DNA of 5,836 nucleotides from Thermomicrobiales bacterium (GTDB lineage: Bacteria; Chloroflexota; Limnocylindria; Limnocylindrales; CSP1-4): NCBI GenBank assembly GCA_004525275.1, contig SPCO01000103.1:1-5836 (forward strand). The letters are read 5' to 3'. The translations under genes and the position numbers were made by a program. The notes below the pieces were generated by a model. It saw only the letters and a list, made by a program, of their open reading frames with translations. It made no database searches and was not told the DNA's origin. Shown here piece by piece: positions 1 to 5,097 of this stretch. Every line of letters begins with the position of its first letter. Position 1 is the first letter of the stretch.

Positions 1-186
1 GATCGGGTCGTGGTCGCGGCCGCGCCCCGTCAGGCCGACGAGATCGACATTGGGGTGTCGCGCCAGGAGCCGGACCAGCTCGCCCCCGACATATCCCGTC
101 GCACCGATGATCCCGACCCGGACGCGCCGGGGGCCGGCGGCCGGGTCGAGGCCGCGTTGCGCGCGTGGAGCGAGGGAGGCTGCCAT
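1..186 (-). CDS. argC: N-acetyl-gamma-glutamyl-phosphate reductase, N-terminal part (runs off left edge)
   Basis: ArgC catalyses the NADPH-dependent reduction of N-acetyl-glutamyl-5-phosphate to the semialdehyde, the third step of arginine biosynthesis in the cytoplasm. Only the first 62 codons are in the window; the reading frame is open to the left edge. Residues 22-45 read VRVGIIGATGYVGGELVRLL followed by ARHP, the glycine-rich Rossmann dinucleotide-binding start (GxxGxxG, here GATGYVG) that is near-diagnostic for ArgC. Known ArgC proteins usually begin one to a few residues before this strand; here about 21 Ala/Pro/Arg-rich residues precede it. ATG at 186 was chosen because there is no ATG, GTG or TTG codon between it and the Rossmann strand, and no in-frame start in the roughly 40 bases upstream. 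No Shine-Dalgarno sequence precedes the ATG, and a good -10 hexamer lies only 9 bases upstream, so the mRNA may be leaderless. Regulation: two ArgR-type boxes sit immediately upstream. An aspartate-semialdehyde dehydrogenase shares the fold, but the GATGYVGGELVRLL pattern and the ARG boxes favour ArgC. Confidence 0.88.
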   Translation of the reverse strand, partial: MAASLAPRAQRGLDPAAGPRRVRVGIIGATGYVGGELVRLLARHPNVDLVGLTGRGRDHDPI

Positions 187-187
187 G

Positions 188-226
188 ACCGGATGACTAT
201 ACAGCAGTAATGCATAGTCATGCAGT
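188..226 (-). promoter_or_regulatory. Tandem ARG boxes (ArgR operator) upstream of argC
   Basis: The distal box (209-226), read on the minus strand, contains TGCATGACTATGCA: perfect 5-bp arms TGCAT/ATGCA around a 4-bp spacer. This is the geometry of the ARG-box consensus (TGAAT-N4-ATTCA) with a symmetric A-to-C/T-to-G change. The proximal box (188-205) reads TGTATAGTCATCCG and keeps most of the conserved half-site positions. The two 18-bp boxes are separated by exactly 3 bp, with centres 21 bp apart, which is the arrangement known for hexameric ArgR operators. The cores also form a perfect 8-bp inverted repeat (193-200 against 214-221). The pair covers the putative -10 and ends 1 base before the ATG, so repression by blocking RNA polymerase is the simple reading. 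The ArgR protein itself is not in the window. Confidence 0.78.
196..201 (-). promoter_or_regulatory. Putative -10 element of argC (TATAGT)
   Basis: On the minus strand TATAGT (one mismatch to TATAAT) lies 9 bases before the argC ATG at 186. A start of transcription 6-9 bases downstream would fall at or next to the ATG, giving a leaderless or near-leaderless transcript; the missing Shine-Dalgarno sequence agrees with this. The hexamer 17 bp upstream (TGCATG, 224-219) is a poor -35 match. The hexamer lies inside the proximal ARG box. The motif is visible; promoter activity is inferred. Confidence 0.5.
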
Positions 227-252
227 GCACGGTCGAGCCACTCGTCGGCTCG

Positions 253-837
253 CTAGCCCTCCTCGGGCTCGCAGATGAATTCGAACGAGCCGGAGGCGCT
301 CCGGCGCTCGGTCAACGAGTGGAAGGTCCCGGAACCCTTGATCGTCTGCGCCTCGAAATCGAGCTCGATGACGAGATCGTTGACCTCCGGGTTCCGCGCG
401 CCGGCCTGCCAGTAGAGGGTGCTGTCGCCAGGCCCGTTGAGCCCGGCCCCGAAAGCGCCGTCCTGGCCGACCGACGCCGAGAAGTGACTGTCCTCGATGC
501 CGTCGAGCGTTCCCCATACACTCGCGCTGGTCGGCAAGGTTCCGTCATCCTCGTACAGGAAGCACTGTCCGGTCGTCATCGGCAACGTTCGCTTCCAGAC
601 CTGCGAGCCGATCCGGATCGTGTTCGGCTCGACCGGCCCCGCCGGCTCTGCCTCGACCTCCCCAGCCTGGCCGCCGCCGCCGGCAGTCGGGTCGCCTTGG
701 GGCGCATCAGTGGGTTGGCCACCGTTCTCGTTGCCGGTCTGGTCACCCGGGGGTGATGCGACCGAGCCTGGCTCGGCGCCTGAACAGGCAGCGACTGTGA
801 GTGCCGCGATGGCGATCAAAACAAGTAGGTGCCGCAA
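253..837 (-). CDS. Secreted lipoprotein of unknown function, 194 aa
   Basis: Start chosen at a TTG (837) because GGAGG (848-844) lies 6 bases before it and the signal peptide begins there: M(TTG)-RHLLVLIAIAALTVAAC. A single Arg/His n-region, a hydrophobic core and a lipobox (VAAC, Cys 18) predict lipidation at Cys 18 and anchoring outside the membrane. Residues 19-70 are a Gly/Pro/Asp/Gln-rich low-complexity spacer, typical of a tether through a cell-wall layer. Residues 71-190 look like a compact beta-rich domain with two cysteines, Cys 92 (GQCFLY) and Cys 189 (EFICEP), which could form a disulfide joining the first and last strands. The C-terminal pattern TIKGSGTF...GSFEFICE is loosely like the LpqH-type (mycobacterial 19-kDa antigen) lipoprotein domain, but this is a weak resemblance and I assign no function. 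An upstream ATG at 906 would add 23 residues without a ribosome site. The gene precedes argC on the same strand, but the argC operator lies between them. Confidence 0.82.
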   Translation of the reverse strand: MRHLLVLIAIAALTVAACSGAEPGSVASPPGDQTGNENGGQPTDAPQGDPTAGGGGQAGEVEAEPAGPVEPNTIRIGSQVWKRTLPMTTGQCFLYEDDGTLPTSASVWGTLDGIEDSHFSASVGQDGAFGAGLNGPGDSTLYWQAGARNPEVNDLVIELDFEAQTIKGSGTFHSLTERRSASGSFEFICEPEEG

Positions 838-843
838 TCTGGA

Positions 844-848
844 CCTCC
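844..848 (-). promoter_or_regulatory. Shine-Dalgarno GGAGG that fixes the TTG start of the lipoprotein
   Basis: GGAGG on the minus strand, 6 bases upstream of TTG at 837. It is the only strong ribosome site near the 5' end of this frame and places the start directly before the signal peptide, against the longer frame that opens at 906. Confidence 0.75.
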
Positions 849-859
849 ACGGATCTTTT

Positions 860-877
860 TGGGCGTTGGGTCGCCCA
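860..877 (-). other. Leader hairpin in front of the lipoprotein gene
   Basis: Perfect 6-bp inverted repeat TGGGCG/CGCCCA around a 6-base loop, 11 bases upstream of the lipoprotein Shine-Dalgarno. On the minus strand it is followed by a run of five A, so it is not an intrinsic terminator for that strand; on the plus strand the T-run comes before, not after, the stem. It would fold in the 5' leader of the lipoprotein mRNA if transcription starts upstream of 877. Confidence 0.4.
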
Positions 878-931
878 CAGTAGCGCCCGATACCGGCCGA
901 CGCCACCCTCGGCCGGCCCGAAGCAGCGCCG

Positions 932-949
932 TCAAGCGTTGATGCTTGA
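932..949. repeat. Small inverted repeat, one arm shared with 1176-1186
   Basis: TCAAGC/GCTTGA arms (6 bp) around a 6-base centre. The right part, 941-951, read on the minus strand is AATCAAGCATC, which recurs exactly on the plus strand at 1176-1186. The pair therefore lies inverted, about 235 bp apart, between divergent genes. Either copy could be a protein-binding site; no regulator can be named. Confidence 0.3.
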
Positions 950-1007
950 TTTGGAGCGGTCCTGAGAGGCTCTGCCTGTTGATGCCAATAGGGTGCATAT
1001 CGGTGAG

Positions 1008-1075
1008 CCGGGTCTCGTCTCGACGCGCCGGACCGGCCGGGTCTCGTCTCGACGCGCCGGACCGGCCGGGTCTCG
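1008..1075. repeat. 29-bp direct tandem repeat, two full copies plus a partial third
   Basis: Exact copies at 1008-1036 and 1037-1065, each beginning CCGGGTCTCGTCTCG and ending CCGGACCGG, then the first 10 bases of a third copy (1066-1075). The unit ends and starts in CCGG-type sequence, so each junction reads GGACCGGCCGGGTC, a near-palindrome. The identical copies suggest recent duplication by slippage or unequal exchange. It is not in a recognised gene. Confidence 0.85.
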
Positions 1076-1128
1076 CCGGGCCGGGCCGAGCCAACGCCGC
1101 GACATCGTGCCTCGCCACGCTATCGGAA

Positions 1129-1147
1129 TATGCCTCTACATGGCATA
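1129..1147. repeat. Palindrome TATGCC-N7-GGCATA
   Basis: A perfect 6-bp inverted repeat around 7 bases in a locally AT-richer patch about 250 bp before the cyclase ATG. The size and symmetry would suit a dimeric regulator, or the patch may belong to a promoter; it does not match the CRP consensus (TGTGA-N6-TCACA). Function unassigned. Confidence 0.3.
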
Positions 1148-1275
1148 CGCGGGTAGGGCTGCCGGAACCCCGTCCAATCAAGCATCGACACACGGCCGTC
1201 GAGCGGAAGGACCGGGCGGTCGGCCTCGCAATAACAGCACGAGGAGACCGCGCTCGAACAGGTACTCTTTGTGCT

Positions 1276-1359
1276 GCCGATGCCGGCGCATGCCGGCCGA
1301 TGCCGGCGCCGATGCCGGCCGATGCCGGCGCCGATGCCGGCCGATGCCGGCCGATGGCG
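1276..1359. repeat. Decamer array GCCGATGCCG, eight units, in the cyclase leader
   Basis: Eight decamers: 1276, 1286, 1296, 1308, 1318, 1330, 1340 and 1350. An extra GC after the third and fifth units creates a 22-bp higher-order period (1286-1307, 1308-1329). Units 2 and 8 differ by one base each (GCGCATGCCG, GCCGATGGCG). Where a GC follows, the unit reads GCCG-ATGC-CGGC, able to fold into a 4-bp hairpin with a 4-base loop; the GCCGGC at many junctions is itself palindromic. The array ends 34 bases before the chosen ATG of the cyclase gene. The same frame is open through it and contains several ATG codons, but the peptide (CRRRCRPMPAPMPAD) looks like translated repeat, not protein. Confidence 0.85.
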
Positions 1360-1372
1360 GTCGGGGATCAGC

Positions 1373-1380
1373 GAGGGGAG
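1373..1380 (+). promoter_or_regulatory. Probable ribosome-binding site of the cyclase gene (GAGGGGAG)
   Basis: Purine-rich GAGGGGAG lies 13 bases before ATG 1394, longer than the ideal 5-9. It is the only such tract near a start in this frame, and it lies downstream of the earlier GTG 1271 and ATG 1280, so it supports the 1394 start. Confidence 0.5.
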
Positions 1381-1393
1381 AACCACTCGGCCG

Positions 1394-4300
1394 ATGGTCT
1401 GCACGAGTTGTGGAGCCAGCGTTCCACAGGGCGGCCGGTTTTGCCCAACCTGTGGGTCCCCGTTCGAGCAAGCGTGCTCGGGCTGCGGCGCGAGCCTGGT
1501 CCCGGGCGCTCGATTCTGTGCCCAGTGCGGCACGCCGGCTCCAGCTGGCTCGGAGCCTCCGTCGGCGACGTCGCCGACGTCAGCGACCGGCCCGGACACC
1601 GCCCAGAGCATCTCGGAACGCCGGCTCGTGACGGTCCTGTTCGCCGATCTGGTGGGCTTCACGGCCCTCGCCGAAGGACGTGACGCCGAGGCGGTCCGCG
1701 AGCTCCTGTCCAAGTATTTCGACCAGTGTCAGGACGTCGTCGGTCGATACGGCGGCACGGTCGAGAAGTTCATCGGCGACGCGGTCATGGCCGTCTGGGG
1801 CGCCCCGATCGCCCACGACGATGACGCTGAGCGGGCGGTTCGCGCTGCGCTGGATCTGGTCGACGCCGTCCAGAGCCTGGGCCCCGGGATCCAGGCCCGG
1901 GCTGGGGTCCTGACCGGCGAGGCTGCCGTGACGATCGGCGCGACCAACCAGGGTCTCGTCGCTGGCGACCTCGTCAACACGGCATCCCGGCTCCAGAGCG
2001 TCGCGGCCCCCGGTACCGTGCTGGTCGGCGAGCAGACCGAGCAGGCCACGAACTCGGCCATCGCCTACGAACCCGCCGGCGACCAGATCCTCAAGGGCAA
2101 GACCGCGCCGGTCCCCGCCTTCCGAGCGGTCCGGATCGTGGCCGAGCGCGGTGGCCGCGGACGCACCGACCAACTGGAAGCCCCGTTCGTCGGCCGCGAC
2201 GACGAGTTCCGGCTGCTGCGAGAAGTGCTTCTGGCCACCGGCCGAGAGAAGCGGCCACGGCTCGTCTCGATCACCGGCGTCGCGGGCGTCGGCAAGAGCC
2301 GGATGGTCTGGGAACTCAACAAGTACATGGACGGCCTGGTCACTGACGTGTGGTGGCATGAGGGCCGGTCCCCGGCCTACGGCGAAGGCGTCACGTTCTG
2401 GGCACTCGGTGAGATGGTTCGCGGCCGGATCGGGGTCGCGGAAGGCGCCGACGACGCAGCGACGCGGGCAGCACTCACGGCCTCCGTGAGTGAATTCATC
2501 GCGGACGACACCGAACGTCGTTGGGTCGAGCGCGCCCTGATCGTCCTCCTGGGGCTTGAGGGTGGCGGGAGTATCGCGCGCGAAGAACTGTTCAGCGCCT
2601 GGCGGACGTTCTTCGAGCGGATCGCGGCCCAAGGCACCGTCGTCCTCGTCTTCGAGGATCTCCATTGGGCGGACGCCGGCCTGCTCGACTTCATCGATCA
2701 CATGCTCGACTGGAGCACCGGTACCGCGATCATGGTCGTGGCCCTGGCACGGCCCGAGCTTCTGGACCGTCGGCCGGGCTGGGGAGCCGGCCGGAGGACC
2801 TTCCTCGCGCTCGGATTGGAACCGCTGACCGACACGGCGATGATCAACATCCTCGAATCGCTCGCGCCAGGACTTCCCGAAGCGGGGAGCGCAGCGATCG
2901 TCTCTCGAGCCGACGGCATCCCGTTGTACACGGTCGAGACCGTCCGGATGCTCATCGCCGACGGAACCCTTACGGCCGACAACGGCCGGTTCGTACCGAC
3001 CCGCGATCTCGCGGACCTGGCGGTCCCGACCACGCTCCAGGCACTCATCGCCGCGCGACTCGATGCGCTCGAGCCCTCCGACCGTTCGCTCATCTGCGAT
3101 GCCTCGGTCCTCGGCCAGAGCTTTTCCGTTGCGGGCGCTGTCGCGGTCAGCGGCCTCGATCCAGAGACCGTCGATGGGCGTCTCCGTTCGCTCGCTCGAC
3201 GCGAGTTGTTGACCCTCGATTCGGATCAACGGTCACCGGAGCGTGGCCAGTTCGCCTTCGTCCAGTCGCTTGTCCGGGAAGTCGCCTACGGAACGCTCGC
3301 CAAGCGGGATCGGCGCGCGCGCCATCTCGCGGCGGCCCGCTACTTCGAAAGCCTCGGCGAGGAGGAGATGGCCGGTGCCCTGGCCTCGCACTACCTCGCC
3401 GCGCATCGGGCGTCAGCCGGCGAGCCGGAAGCACATGCCCTCGCGGTCCAGGCGAGCCTCGCTCTGCGCGGGGCTGCCGAACGCGCAGCCGCGCTCGGGA
3501 GTCATGAGCAGGCGGTCGCCTACTACGTGGAGGCGCTGGAGGTGACCGAGGACCCGGCCGATCGGGCCCGGTTGCTCGAGAGCGCCGGGATCTCGGCGGA
3601 GGCCGAAAGCCAGACCGATGTCGCAGAAGGCCGCCTCCGCGAGGCGATCGAGATCTGGCACGACCTTGGCGATCGACCTGCCGAAGCGTGGGCGACCGGG
3701 CTGCTTGGACGAGCGGTCGTCAACGCTTGGCGGGCCGGCGATGCCATCGGTGTTCTGGAGCCGGCCCTGACGACGTTCGAGGATCTTGAGGACGATCCAG
3801 CATTGGTCCTGATCGAACACCAGCTCGCCCGGGCATACTGGTTCCAGGAGGATCGGGTCCGGGCGGTGCCGTTGGCCGACCAGGCGCTGGGTCGGGCGGA
3901 GCGCCTCGACGACCTGGCCAACATCGCCGACATCCTCGTGACGAAGGGCGCCCTGATCGCCGAGAGGCGACCCTACGAGGGCCTCGGCGCGATGGAGGCC
4001 GGGCGGGAGCTCGCTGAGGACCAGGGTCTCAACGCGATCGTCGTCAGAGCGCTTCTGAACATGTCTGGTTCGCAGATCGGTCGTGATCCGCGCCGTGGGC
4101 TCACGCAGGCTAGGGATGCGATGGCCCTCGCCCGCCGGATCGGGTTCAAGTCGTTCCTGGCCACCGCTGCCGGCAACGGGATCGAAGTTGCCGTCGAACT
4201 CGGCGACCTCGATTGGGTCCTCGAGACCGGCCAGGAACTCACGACGTTCGGCCTTGTAGGGGTGGACCGCCGATCAATCTTGCGTGGGATCGAGGAGGCG

Positions 4301-4963
4301 ACGCTCCTCCGCGGAGATCCGGTCGATGCCCTGTTCGCTGAACATCAGCTAGCCGAATCCGAGGGCACCGACCTCCAGGCGGTAGCCAACTATCAGGCGA
4401 GCCTCGCCTCGCGCCGACTGCTCGAGGGTCGGTACGCGGAGGCGGCCACGCTGTGGGAGCAGTCGACGACGATCACGCCGGTGAACGTCTCCAGTGACCT
4501 TCCGCGCGCCGCTCGGGCCGCGATCTGGGCTGGCGATCGCCCGACGGCCGACCGGCTGATCGGCGAGATCGGGAAGCTCTGGGTCCACGGAGCCGCGGCG
4601 AAAGGTCGGTATGCCGGGCTCCAGGCGTGTCAGGCCGCGCTCGATGGACGGCGTGATGAAGCGGTCGAAGGGTTCGAGGCTTCGCTCGCAACGGGTCGCG
4701 AACTTGGTATGGTCATCGAGGGCGTGCTGACCACATTGGACATGGTGATCGCGCTTGGTTTAGATGATCCGGCAGTGATGCCCCGAGTGGCCGAGGCGCG
4801 CACCACGATCGAGGATCTCCGGCTGGGGGGACTCGGGGCTCGGTTCGAGGCGATCGTTGCCGAGCGGTCGGGCGGGACCGGAAGCTCCGGTTCTAGCGGT
4901 AGCGGGTCGGCTCGGGAGCGTGCGACTGCGTCGACGGGGTCCCTCGAGTCCAGATCTTCGTGA
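1394..4963 (+). CDS. Double zinc ribbon / class III nucleotide cyclase / STAND ATPase / TPR-like signalling protein, 1189 aa
   Basis: Likely cytoplasmic: no signal peptide or membrane span seen. Residues 1-50 are a double zinc ribbon with four CxxC knuckles (Cys 3/6, 17/20, 28/31, 42/45), starting immediately at ATG 1394; this is why I reject the GTG at 1271. After a Ser/Pro/Thr linker (51-72), residues 75-248 form a class III adenylate/guanylate cyclase domain. It has metal Asp 85 (VLFADLVGFT) and Asp 129 (EKFIGDAVMAVWG), purine-contacting Lys 125, and transition-state Asn 195 and Arg 199 (GDLVNTASRL). The second purine-specifying position (7 before Asn 195) is Leu 188, not Asp. Residues 265-560 are a STAND/AAA-type NTPase: PFVGRDDE, Walker A GVAGVGKS (295-302), Walker B VVLVFEDLHWAD (416-427) and LARPELL. 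Residues 560-650 look like a winged-helix linker, and about 690-1140 are TPR-like helices. A Ser/Gly-rich tail ends the protein. Family members of this architecture are common in high-GC bacteria; the input signal is unknown. cAMP as product is inferred, not shown. Confidence 0.93.
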   Translation: MVCTSCGASVPQGGRFCPTCGSPFEQACSGCGASLVPGARFCAQCGTPAPAGSEPPSATSPTSATGPDTAQSISERRLVTVLFADLVGFTALAEGRDAEAVRELLSKYFDQCQDVVGRYGGTVEKFIGDAVMAVWGAPIAHDDDAERAVRAALDLVDAVQSLGPGIQARAGVLTGEAAVTIGATNQGLVAGDLVNTASRLQSVAAPGTVLVGEQTEQATNSAIAYEPAGDQILKGKTAPVPAFRAVRIVAERGGRGRTDQLEAPFVGRDDEFRLLREVLLATGREKRPRLVSITGVAGVGKSRMVWELNKYMDGLVTDVWWHEGRSPAYGEGVTFWALGEMVRGRIGVAEGADDAATRAALTASVSEFIADDTERRWVERALIVLLGLEGGGSIAREELFSAWRTFFERIAAQGTVVLVFEDLHWADAGLLDFIDHMLDWSTGTAIMVVALARPELLDRRPGWGAGRRTFLALGLEPLTDTAMINILESLAPGLPEAGSAAIVSRADGIPLYTVETVRMLIADGTLTADNGRFVPTRDLADLAVPTTLQALIAARLDALEPSDRSLICDASVLGQSFSVAGAVAVSGLDPETVDGRLRSLARRELLTLDSDQRSPERGQFAFVQSLVREVAYGTLAKRDRRARHLAAARYFESLGEEEMAGALASHYLAAHRASAGEPEAHALAVQASLALRGAAERAAALGSHEQAVAYYVEALEVTEDPADRARLLESAGISAEAESQTDVAEGRLREAIEIWHDLGDRPAEAWATGLLGRAVVNAWRAGDAIGVLEPALTTFEDLEDDPALVLIEHQLARAYWFQEDRVRAVPLADQALGRAERLDDLANIADILVTKGALIAERRPYEGLGAMEAGRELAEDQGLNAIVVRALLNMSGSQIGRDPRRGLTQARDAMALARRIGFKSFLATAAGNGIEVAVELGDLDWVLETGQELTTFGLVGVDRRSILRGIEEATLLRGDPVDALFAEHQLAESEGTDLQAVANYQASLASRRLLEGRYAEAATLWEQSTTITPVNVSSDLPRAARAAIWAGDRPTADRLIGEIGKLWVHGAAAKGRYAGLQACQAALDGRRDEAVEGFEASLATGRELGMVIEGVLTTLDMVIALGLDDPAVMPRVAEARTTIEDLRLGGLGARFEAIVAERSGGTGSSGSSGSGSARERATASTGSLESRSS

Positions 4964-5097
4964 ACAGGCTCGGGACCCACCAACGCAGGAAATAGAGCCG
5001 ACTGGACCTGCGCGAACCGCAGCCAACTGAGGCCAAACGCTGCGCTGACCCCGAACGAAACCAGGACGATCGCCGCTTGCCAGACGGACCCAGTCTT
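4964..5097. other. Convergent intergenic gap, no clear terminator
   Basis: This stretch lies between the 3' ends of the cyclase gene and the OsmC-family gene. The best stem is CTGCG/CGCAG (5008-5022), 5 bp with a 5-base loop and no T-run on either side, too weak to call a terminator. On the minus strand the frame of the OsmC gene stays open beyond its TAG and encodes a hydrophobic stretch (see findings). Confidence 0.5.

Larger units (their letters stand above)
838..1393. other. Divergent intergenic region, repeat-rich, no convincing gene
   Basis: About 550 bp between the divergently transcribed lipoprotein and cyclase genes. Open frames exist on both strands, but their products are Arg/Pro/Gly/Ala-rich, driven by the repeats, and show no domain. 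The region holds, in order, the lipoprotein leader hairpin (860-877), a degenerate decamer relative (887-904), a 6-bp inverted repeat (932-949), a 29-bp tandem repeat (1008-1075), a 6-bp palindrome (1129-1147), a second copy of an 11-mer (1176-1186) and the decamer array (1276-1359). I found no tRNA or other recognisable RNA. No hexamer pair is good enough to call a promoter for either gene. Confidence 0.6.

Noticed and set aside
838..906. Longer lipoprotein starting at ATG 906
   Set aside because: It would place 23 extra residues before the signal peptide, read through the hairpin and has no ribosome site; the TTG at 837 has GGAGG at ideal spacing.
1129..1147. CRP/cAMP-receptor site that might tie the cyclase to autoregulation
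   Set aside because: The palindrome is TATGCC-N7-GGCATA and lacks the TGTGA/TCACA half-sites.
1008..1359. CRISPR array
   Set aside because: The 29-bp units are directly abutting with no spacers, and the decamers are too short and contiguous; no cas gene is present.
1271..1393. An upstream GTG (1271) or ATG (1280) start for the cyclase protein
   Set aside because: The added residues are translated decamer repeats, and the purine-rich ribosome site lies after them. The zinc ribbon begins exactly at ATG 1394.
946..1683. A plus-strand frame (245 codons) from the intergenic region into the cyclase gene, and the similar frame 993-1631
   Set aside because: Arg/Pro/Gly-rich products generated by the tandem repeats and then by out-of-frame reading of the zinc ribbon and cyclase region; no ribosome site or domain.
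1580..3229. A 549-residue open frame on the minus strand inside the cyclase gene
   Set aside because: It is the antisense of clearly conserved cyclase and ATPase domains. Its product has no recognisable domain; long antisense frames are expected in GC-rich genes.
5008..5022. Intrinsic terminator between the convergent genes
   Set aside because: Only a 5-bp stem and no T-run on either strand.
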